This document shows positions 26,464 through 34,820 of a stretch of 64,000 nucleotides of DNA, in pieces. Each line of letters begins with the position of its first letter. Positions within the stretch are counted from its first letter, which is position 1. The position numbers and the translations under genes are program-made. The DNA is taken from assembly GCA_035452965.1 (NCBI GenBank), contig DAOTCE010000004.1, forward strand, positions 248,001 through 312,000, written 5' to 3'. The notes below the pieces were generated by a model, which saw nothing but the letters and a program-made list of their open reading frames with translations, made no database searches and was not told the origin of the DNA. Source of the DNA: Candidatus Paceibacterota bacterium (GTDB taxonomy: Bacteria > Verrucomicrobiota > Verrucomicrobiia > Limisphaerales > UBA8199).

Positions 26464-28342
26464 AATGCGACAGTGCTTCGTGTGGAGTGTCGCTGGCAAA
26501 AATACCCTGCCGCGCCGCCATGTCCGCAAAGGTGCCCCGGCGCCGCAACAACTCGTTGAAGCCGCCGGATTCCGCAACGCGCCCCCCGGCCAGAACAATA
26601 ACGCGGTCCATCGCTGCCAGCGTGGAGAGCCGGTGGGCCACGCAAATCACGGTACGATGTTCGGCTAGTCGGTCAATCGCAGCCTGCACTTCGGCTTCCG
26701 CCTTGGAATCCAGCGAGGCCGTCGCCTCGTCGAGCACAAGGATCGGCGCGTTACGCACAAAGGCCCGCGCCAGGCAAAGGCGCTGGCGTTGCCCACCTGA
26801 GAGGGTGACGCCCCGCTCGCCAATGCGCGTGTCGTAACCTTGCGGCATGGCGGCGATGAAGTCGTGCGCGAACGCGGCCTTCGCCGCAGCCTCGATCTCC
26901 GGCCGGGTGGCACCCGCTTTGCCGAGACCAATGTTCTCCGCGACGGTCATGTCGAACAGAACAACGTCCTGGCTGACAAGCGCCATCAGCCGGCGCAAGT
27001 CGGCACAAGCAACCTGGCGGAGGTCGAGGCCGTCAACGCGGATCGTCCCTGCCGTGGGGTCGAAGAAACGGAACAGCAGATTCACCAGTGTGCTCTTGCC
27101 GGAGCCGCTTTCCCCCGCCACGCCCAGCTTTGTGCCGCGCGGCACTTCCAGGTTGAGGTCATGCAGCACCGGTTCGCGCCCGTAGGTGAAGTTGACGTTC
27201 TCAAAGGTGATGCCCCCGTGGAATTCGCGCAATGGCTTGGGCTCGGCCGGGTCCTTTACGGAGGGCTGTTGCTGGAGGATGTGCAACAGGCGATTCACCC
27301 CGACGGCGGTTTGCTCGAAGAACACGTGGATGGCGGCCAGTCGTTTGACCGGCGTATAGAAGAAGATCAATCCCGTCAGAAAACCTACCATGTCCGCCAC
27401 GGGATGGTTCTTGTAAGCGATGTAGATCACCAGCAGGCCAAATCCAATCACCGAGACGGTTTCAATGATCGGGTTGATAAGCTCCTTGGCGCGGATGCCT
27501 TTCATGTTCTGCCGCACAATCTGTTCCGAATAATGGCGGAACCGCCCGACCTGGAGCGCTTCCAGGCCGAACGCCTTTACGACCCGGATGCCGGAGAGGA
27601 TTTCAAGCAGCAGGCTGGACTGGGTGATGCCGACCTGGGTGCCGGCCCACGCGGCACGCCGCGCCTTTTTGCCCAGCACAAATACAGGAATGATGCATGC
27701 CGGGAAGAAGACCATCGCGGCCAGCGTTAATCGCCAGTCCAGCACGCACAATGCTCCCAGCACGCCAATGGCCGTCATCGGCTGCTGGATCAAGTCCGCG
27801 CAACCGACGCGCAGGCAGCGCTGCAGGGTGGCGGTGTCGCCGTTGACGTGCGTAATCATGTCGCCCATGGTGGCGCGATTGAAGTAGTCCAGGGATAGGC
27901 CGTTGAGCTTGGTGAGCACGTCGGTGCGCAAGTCGTTCACCACCTTTTCGCCCACCCACGCCATGCAATAAGAACTCAAGTAGCCCATGATGCCCCGGAT
28001 AGCGACCAGCGCGGGAAAGATCAGCAATCCACCCAGCACCTGCCGCCAATCCACGGGCCGTCCCGCATAAGGGAGCCATGCATCAACCCATCGGTGGGTT
28101 TTCTCCTCGAGTTGGGCCTTCACATCGTCGAAGAACCGCTCTTGCCTGGGCTGTTTCTGCTTGAGCTCGACCTGGGTTTCGGTTTGAGGCGCCATGCGGC
28201 CGATGAGCGTCTTGGTGCCCCAGACGAAGCTGGCGTTGGACATCCCGAACAAAATGCCAAACAGCACACCCCCAGCCAGCCGCACCCAGTAGCGTCGCAG
28301 GTACGGCAGGCCGAAGCGCAGCACTTTGAGGATGTTGTTCAT
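26462..28342 (-). CDS. MsbA-like ABC exporter (membrane and ATPase domains)
   Basis: A 626-aa type IV ABC half-transporter that probably works as a homodimer to flip lipid A-core or another glycolipid across the inner membrane. Six membrane helices fill roughly residues 15-330, and the ATPase follows. Visible motifs are Walker A GESGSGKST, signature LSGGQRQR, Walker B ILVLDEATASLD and the H-loop CVAHRLS. A stretch between the first two helices (QVELKQKQPRQERFFDDV) is longer than in E. coli MsbA. Start at the ATG at 28342 (MNNILKVLRFGL); the longer reading is unlikely. Its place beside LPS-type GTs and kinases supports lipid export. Confidence 0.85.
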   Translation of the reverse strand: MNNILKVLRFGLPYLRRYWVRLAGGVLFGILFGMSNASFVWGTKTLIGRMAPQTETQVELKQKQPRQERFFDDVKAQLEEKTHRWVDAWLPYAGRPVDWRQVLGGLLIFPALVAIRGIMGYLSSYCMAWVGEKVVNDLRTDVLTKLNGLSLDYFNRATMGDMITHVNGDTATLQRCLRVGCADLIQQPMTAIGVLGALCVLDWRLTLAAMVFFPACIIPVFVLGKKARRAAWAGTQVGITQSSLLLEILSGIRVVKAFGLEALQVGRFRHYSEQIVRQNMKGIRAKELINPIIETVSVIGFGLLVIYIAYKNHPVADMVGFLTGLIFFYTPVKRLAAIHVFFEQTAVGVNRLLHILQQQPSVKDPAEPKPLREFHGGITFENVNFTYGREPVLHDLNLEVPRGTKLGVAGESGSGKSTLVNLLFRFFDPTAGTIRVDGLDLRQVACADLRRLMALVSQDVVLFDMTVAENIGLGKAGATRPEIEAAAKAAFAHDFIAAMPQGYDTRIGERGVTLSGGQRQRLCLARAFVRNAPILVLDEATASLDSKAEAEVQAAIDRLAEHRTVICVAHRLSTLAAMDRVIVLAGGRVAESGGFNELLRRRGTFADMAARQGIFASDTPHEALSH

Positions 28343-28535
28343 CGCGTTGCCATATGGTCCTGACTTTGCGGATGGAGTCAATCCGTTTGAGGTCGCGGTT
28401 CCGAGGGGCGCATTCTCCATCACAATCCGGACCTGGGACCGCACCGTTTGTTGAGCTTTCCGGACAAGGGAGTTTTTCAGTGACGGCCAGGGGTGTTCCT
28501 GTTAAGAGCATGGGGTTCCGTAAGCGACCGAGCCA

Positions 28536-30164
28536 ATGCATCTTGCGCTGATTGATTGGGTAATTATCGCCGTCTATCTCGTCGGCTGCATGACGGCCGG
28601 AATCTGGATGCGCCGGTATGTGCGGGGGGTGGAGGATTTCGCGGTGGCCGGGCGGACGATGGACCTGAACCTGGGGATCGCGTCGCTGGCCGCCACCGAA
28701 CTTGGGTTGGTGACCGTGATGTACACGGCGCAACTGGGGTTCACCAACGGCTTTGCGGGCGCAACGATTGGGGTGCTCATTGCAACGGCGATGTACTTGG
28801 TGGGGCGGACGGGCTTTGTGATCGGACCGCTGCGGCGGGCGGGGGTGATGACCATTCCCGAGCTGTTCCAGAAGCGGTTCGGCACAAAGGTCCGGTGGCT
28901 GGCGGGTTTGTTCATCGTCCTGGGCGGAGTATTGAACATGGGCATCTTCCTGCGGCTGGGAGGCGAGTTCCTGGTCGCGGCGACCGGCATGCCGGCGCAT
29001 TGGCTGGAGTGGGTGATGACAATCCTCTTAAGCATGATCCTGCTCTACACCGTCCTGGGGGGGATGCTGTCGGTGCTGGTGACCGATTACCTGCAATTTA
29101 TCGTAAAGGGCATAGGGATTGTGGTCACGTCCATTCTGGTCATTTCGAGCGTCGGGTGGGGCGACCTGGTGCGGGGCCTGTGGCAGTGTTGGGACGGTTC
29201 GGGTTCGGCCTCAGGCCAACTCCTCCATGCGCATCCGTTTAATCCGTTTCATGCGAGTGGCTTCGGCTGGGGCTACATCCTGTGGCAATTTGTCCTGGCG
29301 TTCGCGGCGACGACGACATGGCAGACGCAGATTTCCCGCGTCCTCTCCGCGCGAGATGAAGAAACCGCCAAGCGGATGTATCGGCGGACGGCGTTTTACT
29401 TCGTCGGCCGGTTTGCTCTGCCGGGTCTTTGGGGAGCGGCGGCGCTGGTGTATTTCACGCAGCACGGGGGCTTGCCCGAAACGTTGCAAGGGCTGTCCGC
29501 CAATGAAGCGAGCCTGCGTGCAACACCGGCTTACCTGGGCCTGTTGCTGCCCACTGGTTTCATCGGCCTGCTGCTGGCGGCGGCGCTGGCGGCCGAGATG
29601 TCCACGGACAGCGGCTACCTGCTGACCTGGGCGACGGTGATCTACAACGATTTGATCTCGCCGTGTGTGAAGCGGCCACTGTCGGCGGCAGCGCGGCTGT
29701 TGATTACGCGGGCGCTGGTTCTGGGCATCGGTGTGTTTCTGCTGTTCTACGGGTTGTGGTACGAGTTGCCGGGCAACGCGTGGGATTACCTGGCTGTGAC
29801 CGGCAACATCTACCTGGCAAGTGTGTTCACGTTATTGGTGGCGGGGCTGTATTGGCGGCGCGCCACGACGCAGGGCGCCTATGCCGCGCTGCTGCTCGGG
29901 GCGATCGGCCCTCTCACCTTCCTGATCGTGAACATGCTCGTCCTGAAGGCCCGGCTGTTGAGCGCCCATGCGCCCGCAGTGCCTTCCCTGGCGCAGGAGT
30001 GGTTGCTGCAATTCAGCCAATTCTTCCCGAACGCAGAGCCTATCAGGCCGGAACTGGCGGGGGCGTCGTCGTTTGCGCTGGCGTTTCTCGGGATGCTCGT
30101 GGGATCACTCCTGTCGCGCCGGCCAGCGGGAGGTTCGCCTAACCCGCCGGAGGCAGTCGCATGA
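28536..30164 (+). CDS. Sodium:solute symporter family protein
   Basis: A 542-aa inner-membrane transporter of the SSS family (LeuT fold) with about 13-14 hydrophobic helices. DFAVAGRTMDLNLGIASLAATELGLVTVMY matches the TM1/TM2 region of the family, and LAAEMSTDSGYLLTWATVIYND matches the TM8 region containing sodium ligands. The solute is not predictable; sugars, sialic acids and carboxylates are common for the family. It is divergent from the MsbA-like gene across 193 bases. Its TGA overlaps the ATG of a 52-aa membrane protein gene, suggesting a small partner subunit. Confidence 0.85.
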   Translation: MHLALIDWVIIAVYLVGCMTAGIWMRRYVRGVEDFAVAGRTMDLNLGIASLAATELGLVTVMYTAQLGFTNGFAGATIGVLIATAMYLVGRTGFVIGPLRRAGVMTIPELFQKRFGTKVRWLAGLFIVLGGVLNMGIFLRLGGEFLVAATGMPAHWLEWVMTILLSMILLYTVLGGMLSVLVTDYLQFIVKGIGIVVTSILVISSVGWGDLVRGLWQCWDGSGSASGQLLHAHPFNPFHASGFGWGYILWQFVLAFAATTTWQTQISRVLSARDEETAKRMYRRTAFYFVGRFALPGLWGAAALVYFTQHGGLPETLQGLSANEASLRATPAYLGLLLPTGFIGLLLAAALAAEMSTDSGYLLTWATVIYNDLISPCVKRPLSAAARLLITRALVLGIGVFLLFYGLWYELPGNAWDYLAVTGNIYLASVFTLLVAGLYWRRATTQGAYAALLLGAIGPLTFLIVNMLVLKARLLSAHAPAVPSLAQEWLLQFSQFFPNAEPIRPELAGASSFALAFLGMLVGSLLSRRPAGGSPNPPEAVA

Positions 30165-30319
30165 TGACTTTCTTCATCGTATTCTGGAGTGTGATGATCT
30201 TTGCATCCATTGCGTGGTATGGCTTCCTCATCTTTTATGTCGGCTTCAAGGGCGGACGGGAGATCCGGGCGATGGTCCAGGCGTTCGAACGGCGCGACGG
30301 GAAGGCAGAAAAGCGGTAG
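30161..30319 (+). CDS. Small membrane protein coupled to the symporter
   Basis: A 52-aa protein: a hydrophobic N-terminal helix (FFIVFWSVMIFASIAWYGFL and a few more residues) followed by a charged tail (GGREIRAMVQAFERRDGKAE). The ATG at 30161 overlaps the symporter stop as ATGA, which argues for translational coupling. It may stabilise or regulate the transporter, as small subunits do in a few other transporter families, but no homologue is recognised. Confidence 0.6.
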   Translation: MMTFFIVFWSVMIFASIAWYGFLIFYVGFKGGREIRAMVQAFERRDGKAEKR

Positions 30320-30328
30320 ATTCAGGGC

Positions 30329-30763
30329 GTGAACGAGCCGTTGTTTCCATCGGGACCCTGGACGGGTTTCTACAACTACTACCCGGGCGACCGGCACCGC
30401 ATGGACCTTGCACTCACCTTCACCGCCGGGCTCATGAACGGTGAAGGTGTGGATGACATTGGCCGGTTCCTCATCAAGGGCTGCTACGACGGGGCCAGCC
30501 ATGAGTGTTATTGGACCAAGAGCTACCTGGGCGCACACGATGTATTCTATCGCGGCTTCCGGGAGGGCAAAGGGATCTGGGGCACGTGGGAAATTACCAT
30601 CCAGTACCACGGCGGTTTTCACATCTGGCCCCGCCAGGCAGGCGAGGGACGGGTGGAATCGGCGGAAGCAGAAGCACCGGTTGATGCCGTAGCTACCCAG
30701 GAGGTTCCGGCACAACCGTCCACTGTGCCGGCGGCGCAGTGTCCAGCCGTGGTTACCCCGTAG
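30329..30763 (+). CDS. Conserved-looking hypothetical protein
   Basis: A 144-aa soluble protein with a GTG start 9 bases after the small membrane protein gene. Residues 1-100 are rich in Trp, Tyr and Gly: GPWTGFYNYYPGDRHRMDL, FTAGLMNGEGVDDIGRFLIK, CYWTKSYLGAHDVFYRG and GIWGTWEI look like strands of a small beta-barrel. The last 40 residues are Ala/Pro/Val-rich and probably disordered. No family or function is recognised. It lies between the symporter pair and cydA and may belong to either transcript. Confidence 0.65.
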   Translation: MNEPLFPSGPWTGFYNYYPGDRHRMDLALTFTAGLMNGEGVDDIGRFLIKGCYDGASHECYWTKSYLGAHDVFYRGFREGKGIWGTWEITIQYHGGFHIWPRQAGEGRVESAEAEAPVDAVATQEVPAQPSTVPAAQCPAVVTP

Positions 30764-30835
30764 GGCAACGGTTCTTCCGGTGCGCGAGCTGGCTTGACTG
30801 GAGGGGAACGTGGCTGGTATTCATAGCCGCGAGTT

Positions 30836-32203
30836 ATGGATGTGCTGCTGCTCTCACGGATACAATTCGCGCTGACGACGGCGTTCCATTACCTGTTTCC
30901 GCCTTTGAGCATCGGGCTGGGGCTGTTGCTGGTGATCATGGAGGCGGTGTGGCTCAAGACCCGCAATCCGCTCTACCACCAGATGGCGCGGTTTTGGACG
31001 CGGGTCTTTGCGCTGACGTTCGCCATCGGGGTGGCGACGGGAATAGTTCTGGAGTTTGAGTTTGGCACGAACTGGGCGACTTACTCGCGGTATGTGGGGG
31101 ATGTGTTCGGCAGCGCGCTGGCGGCGGAGGGGATATTCGCGTTTTTCCTGGAATCGGGCTTCCTGGCGCTATTGTTGTTCGGCTGGGACCGCGTCCGCCC
31201 TGGCGTTCATTTCTTCGCCACCTGCATGGTGTGCCTGGGAGCGCATTTCAGCGCGATTTGGATTGTGGTGGCGAACTCCTGGATGCAGACACCGGCAGGA
31301 TTCCACATCGTGGGAGAAGGTTTGCGTGCGCGGGCGGAGATTACGGATTTCTGGCAGATGGTGTTCAATCCATCGTCCATGGACCGGTTGCTGCACGTGC
31401 TGTGCGGGGCCTGGCAGGCCGGGGCATTTCTGGTGGTGAGCGTCAGCGCGTGGTATTTGCTGAAGCGGCGCCACGAAGCGTTCGCGCGGGCCTCCCTGCG
31501 GCTGGGGTTGGTGGTCGGCATGGCGGCTTCCCTGCTGCAGTTGGTGAGCGGGCACAGCAGCGCGGCGGGCGTGGCACAAAACCAACCGGCCAAACTGGCC
31601 GCCTTTGAGGGGCGGTATGACACGCGCGCCAAGGCGCCGCTAGTCCTGGCAGGTTGGGTGGACGAACAGAACGAGCGATTACTGTTCAGCCTCGAAATCC
31701 CCGGCATGCTGAGCTGGCTGGTCCATGGCGACGCGTCGAAGCCCGTGACTGGCCTGCGCGAGTTCAAGCCGGAAGACCGACCGCCGGTCAACCTGACGTT
31801 CCAATTCTATCATATTATGATGGCGACGGGGCTGGGGATGATTGTGGTGGCGGGGCTGGGTTTTCTGTACTTCTGGCACGGGTCGCTGTTTGAAAAGCGC
31901 TGGTTGCTGTGGCTGCTGACGCTGTCGGTGCTGGGGCCGCAAATTGCCAACCAGAGCGGCTGGTTCGCCGCCGAGGTCGGGCGGCAGCCGTGGATCGTTC
32001 ACGGCCTGCTCAGGACGTCGGACGCGCTCTCGGCGGTGGTAACAGCGGATACGGTGCTGACGGCAATCATACTGTTCAGCCTGGTCTATGCGCTGCTGTT
32101 TGCCGTGTTCTTGTATTTGCTCAATGACAAGATCCAGCATGGACCGGACGCGGCGGATCTCACGCCGAGCGGGAAGCTGGCATTACCCGAAAGGCACGCA
32201 TGA
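30836..32203 (+). CDS. cydA: Cytochrome bd ubiquinol oxidase subunit I
   Basis: A 455-aa haem-bearing subunit of the bd-type quinol oxidase, which reduces oxygen with high affinity in the inner membrane. His18 (TTAFHYLFPPLSIGLGL) matches the N-terminal haem ligand. Glu98 and Glu106 in AAEGIFAFFLESGFLALLLF match the conserved acidic pair near haems b595/d. GRQPWIVHGLLRTSDA is a late family signature. At 455 aa it is shorter than the E. coli protein (about 520), consistent with the short Q-loop form. The stop overlaps the cydB ATG by 4 nt. Confidence 0.95.
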   Translation: MDVLLLSRIQFALTTAFHYLFPPLSIGLGLLLVIMEAVWLKTRNPLYHQMARFWTRVFALTFAIGVATGIVLEFEFGTNWATYSRYVGDVFGSALAAEGIFAFFLESGFLALLLFGWDRVRPGVHFFATCMVCLGAHFSAIWIVVANSWMQTPAGFHIVGEGLRARAEITDFWQMVFNPSSMDRLLHVLCGAWQAGAFLVVSVSAWYLLKRRHEAFARASLRLGLVVGMAASLLQLVSGHSSAAGVAQNQPAKLAAFEGRYDTRAKAPLVLAGWVDEQNERLLFSLEIPGMLSWLVHGDASKPVTGLREFKPEDRPPVNLTFQFYHIMMATGLGMIVVAGLGFLYFWHGSLFEKRWLLWLLTLSVLGPQIANQSGWFAAEVGRQPWIVHGLLRTSDALSAVVTADTVLTAIILFSLVYALLFAVFLYLLNDKIQHGPDAADLTPSGKLALPERHA

Positions 32204-33231
32204 ACGCTGGCGATCTTGATCTGAATGCCGTCTGGTTCATCCTCATTGGGGTACTGTTTACGGGTTACGCTATGCTGGATGGGTTCGACTTGGGCGTCGG
32301 CGCGCTGCACCTGTTCACCAAGAACGACGAAGAGCGGCGCGTGATGCTCAATACCATCGGGCCGGTGTGGGACGGGAACGAGGTGTGGCTGGTGACCGGC
32401 GGCGGCGCACTGTTTGCGGCATTCCCGATTGTCTATGCCACAGTATTCTCCGGCTTCTACATGGCGTTCGTCCTGTTGCTGGTAGCGCTGATCTTTCGGG
32501 CGGTGGCCATCGAATTCCGCAGCAAGCAGCCGATGCGCTGGTGGCGCCAGATGTGGGACATCGGTTTCAGCGCCGGGAGCGTGCTGTCGAGCCTGCTGAT
32601 CGGGGTGGCGATGGGCAATATCGCCTGGGGCATCCCGATTGATGACCGGGGCGAATTTGCCGGGACATTCTGGAGCCTGCTGCAACCTTACCCGTTGCTC
32701 CTGGGCGTGACGACCGTGGCGCTGTTCACGATGCACGGCGCCATCTACGCGCTCATGAAGACCGAGGGAGCGCTGCACGACCGGCTGCGCGGGTGGATCA
32801 ACAACTGCATCATCTTCTTCATCATCTGCTACGCGGTGACGACGATGGCGACATTGCTCTACGTGCCCCACATGGCCGCGCGGGTGCGGGGCAGCCCGTG
32901 GCTGTTCAGTCTTGCTCTGGTCAACATGCTGGCGATCGCCAACATCCCGCGTGAGATTCACCGGGGTCGGGACTGGCGGGCGTTTCTCTCCTCGTGCGTG
33001 GCGATGATAACCCTGATGAGTCTCTTCGGCCTGGAAATGTATCCCAACCTGGTGCTGAGCAATCCCGAACAGGCCAACAGCCTGACCATCTACAACGCCG
33101 CCTCGTCACCCAAGACGCTGAGCATCATGCTGACCATTGCGGCGATCGGTCTGCCCGTGGTGTTAGCCTACACGGTGAGCATCTATTGGATCTTCCGGGG
33201 CAAGGTGCGTCTCGACCGGATGAGCTACTGA
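32200..33231 (+). CDS. cydB: Cytochrome bd ubiquinol oxidase subunit II
   Basis: A 343-aa polytopic subunit partnering CydA. AMLDGFDLGVGALHLF, GPVWDGNEVWLVTGGGALF and FPIVYATVFSGFYMAF are the N-terminal family signatures with the conserved Asp and Trp residues. Eight to nine hydrophobic helices are visible. The start overlaps the cydA stop as ATGA, so both subunits are translationally coupled. No CydX-like small ORF follows, and no cydCD are in the window. The gene ends at a hairpin facing the convergent PAS gene. Confidence 0.95.
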   Translation: MNAGDLDLNAVWFILIGVLFTGYAMLDGFDLGVGALHLFTKNDEERRVMLNTIGPVWDGNEVWLVTGGGALFAAFPIVYATVFSGFYMAFVLLLVALIFRAVAIEFRSKQPMRWWRQMWDIGFSAGSVLSSLLIGVAMGNIAWGIPIDDRGEFAGTFWSLLQPYPLLLGVTTVALFTMHGAIYALMKTEGALHDRLRGWINNCIIFFIICYAVTTMATLLYVPHMAARVRGSPWLFSLALVNMLAIANIPREIHRGRDWRAFLSSCVAMITLMSLFGLEMYPNLVLSNPEQANSLTIYNAASSPKTLSIMLTIAAIGLPVVLAYTVSIYWIFRGKVRLDRMSY

Positions 33232-33262
33232 GGCCAGCCCGAAGACCGAGGGCGGCTGGAGT

Positions 33263-33294
33263 GCCCGCAACGGCTAATGGGCCGGCTTGCGGGC
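33263..33294. terminator. Hairpin at a convergent gene junction
   Basis: GCCCGCAA (33263-33270) and TTGCGGGC (33287-33294) pair perfectly, with a short inner GGC/GCC stem. The hairpin surrounds the stop codon of the minus-strand PAS gene and lies 31 bases after the cydB stop. Confidence 0.45.
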
Positions 33295-33810
33295 AGCCTT
33301 GTATTCGGCGAGGACGGCAAAAAACTTGTTCGCGTCCGGGTCCTGCGGGTTGAGGAGCAGGCGCTGCTTCATGCGGAGTGTTTCCAGTTCGGTGGCGTCT
33401 TCCTGCTCCGCCACAAAATAGAGGGGTTTGCCGCGGTCGCCGTAAATGGCGTAGCAATACCAGTTCATTATGAACGGCTGGCCGCTCTTGCGGTAGTTCC
33501 AAGTCTGGCCATGAAAGACCTCGCGGTTGTGGAGCTTGGACTTGAGCGCGCGCAGGAGGTTGCGGTCGGTATGTTTGCCCTGCAGGATGCGCGGGGTCTT
33601 GCCGCTGATGTCGGCCCGGTCATAGCCGGTGATCTTCAGCCAGGCGCGGTTGACATAGATGATGCGCGGGCCGGTGGGGCCGACCAGGTTCACATCCGTA
33701 ACCATGATCCCGTGATGCAGGTTCTCCAGGACAATCAGCCAATCAAACTTCAGTTGCATAGTGTAAAACGAGCGCATTGCCCCGGTGCGGGGCACGTTGC
33801 TGTCCATCAT
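33274..33810 (-). CDS. PAS domain protein
   Basis: A 178-aa protein that consists almost entirely of one PAS sensor domain: ENLHHGIMVTDVN, RIIYVNRAWLKITGYDRADI, GKTPRILQGKHTDRNLLRAL and TWNYRKSGQPFIMNWYCYAI, ending in the E-x-D-A-T segment (EQEDATELE). The position of the flavin-binding Cys of LOV photoreceptors is Pro here, so blue-light adduct chemistry is not expected. No output domain is attached, so it probably acts through a partner. The first ATG (33810) is given; a compact start at 33759 is equally possible. Confidence 0.75.
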   Translation of the reverse strand: MMDSNVPRTGAMRSFYTMQLKFDWLIVLENLHHGIMVTDVNLVGPTGPRIIYVNRAWLKITGYDRADISGKTPRILQGKHTDRNLLRALKSKLHNREVFHGQTWNYRKSGQPFIMNWYCYAIYGDRGKPLYFVAEQEDATELETLRMKQRLLLNPQDPDANKFFAVLAEYKAARKPAH

Positions 33811-33851
33811 AGCGCATAAAGCAGTCCCCGCCAACTGACGGACGGACGCGC

Positions 33852-34820
33852 CTACTCAAGGTCAATCTCAATAAGGCTGAGGTGCCGGGGAGATTTGAGA
33901 TAGGCAAAAACCAAATCCATGCCATGGCAGCGCCCGTTCCAGACGGTGCTGCTGCCGCCAGATTCCTTGAGGCCCAACTCCTTGATGGCGGTGAGTTCCG
34001 GCAAAGCCATGTCCGCGCGGATCACCCGATCCCCCAATTTGAACGCGCCCACAAAAGGGGAAGTGGTGCCATTAAGGCCGCCGGTGGCTTCGCAATCCAG
34101 AACGAGGCTGTTGGTTCCCGCACCCGGCAAGGAGTAGACCAGGAGTCCCCGGCTGTCGTAGGCGTAAATCGTCGCCCCCGTCTGCGCCACTTGGTTTGTT
34201 CGGTTCGGAACGCCAAGCAGGTCGTGCAGGACCGACAGAAGATTAGTCCGGGTTACGAGGTTGCTGCCAATGCGCAAGCCGCCCGCCTGCAGCTCCAGCA
34301 CCAGTGGCGCGGCTAAATCACTCCGGCTCGCCGGGGCCGTTTCCGGCGGCGCAACGGGGGAAATCTCGCCAGTCTTCGGTGTGGTTGCCGCCGGCTCCAG
34401 TGGGGGAAAGGCATCGTCCTGATATCGTTGGTAGAGGATGAAAGCCACTACCATGAGAACCAGAATGGCAGGGATAATCAATACCCGCGCTAGGAACGGC
34501 GACTTACTGCCGCCCGCTTGGGGTTGTGATTCAGCGGGTTCGCTGCGGGGTTTGGCGGCCGGGACCGGCGCGGGCTCAGGCTGGGTAGTCTCCGATGACG
34601 TGCGGGCAGACCGTGAGCGCCGGCGCAAGTTGAGCTCCGGCGGCAAAGGTGATTGAACGGTCACCTTCCTGCCGCTGCGCAGGTCAGCCACGAGCAAGGC
34701 GGCTTGGCCCGGGTCAACACCCCGCTGGGTCAGTGCCCGAATGACCTCCTCATCGGATCGTTGGTCAGCCAAGAGCCTGGTAGCCAATGCGATATCTGTC
34801 TGTAAGATGTCGTGTGTCAT
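33852..34820 (-). CDS. Membrane-anchored hypothetical protein
   Basis: A 322-aa protein with a cytoplasmic N-terminal helical domain (ATRLLADQRSDEEVIRALTQ), a Pro/Ser/Arg-rich linker, one membrane helix near residues 112-132 (RVLIIPAILVLMVVAFILY), another Pro-rich linker and an extracytoplasmic domain (about 175-322) rich in beta strands (LQAGGLRIGSNLVTRTNLLSV, TIYAYDSRGLLVYSL). No catalytic motif is recognised. The layout resembles a tethered sensor or scaffold. It precedes the PAS gene on the same strand. Confidence 0.65.
   Translation of the reverse strand: MTHDILQTDIALATRLLADQRSDEEVIRALTQRGVDPGQAALLVADLRSGRKVTVQSPLPPELNLRRRSRSARTSSETTQPEPAPVPAAKPRSEPAESQPQAGGSKSPFLARVLIIPAILVLMVVAFILYQRYQDDAFPPLEPAATTPKTGEISPVAPPETAPASRSDLAAPLVLELQAGGLRIGSNLVTRTNLLSVLHDLLGVPNRTNQVAQTGATIYAYDSRGLLVYSLPGAGTNSLVLDCEATGGLNGTTSPFVGAFKLGDRVIRADMALPELTAIKELGLKESGGSSTVWNGRCHGMDLVFAYLKSPRHLSLIEIDLE

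Noticed and set aside
33274..33810. LOV photoreceptor
   Set aside because: The flavin-adduct Cys is replaced by Pro in GKTPRILQG.
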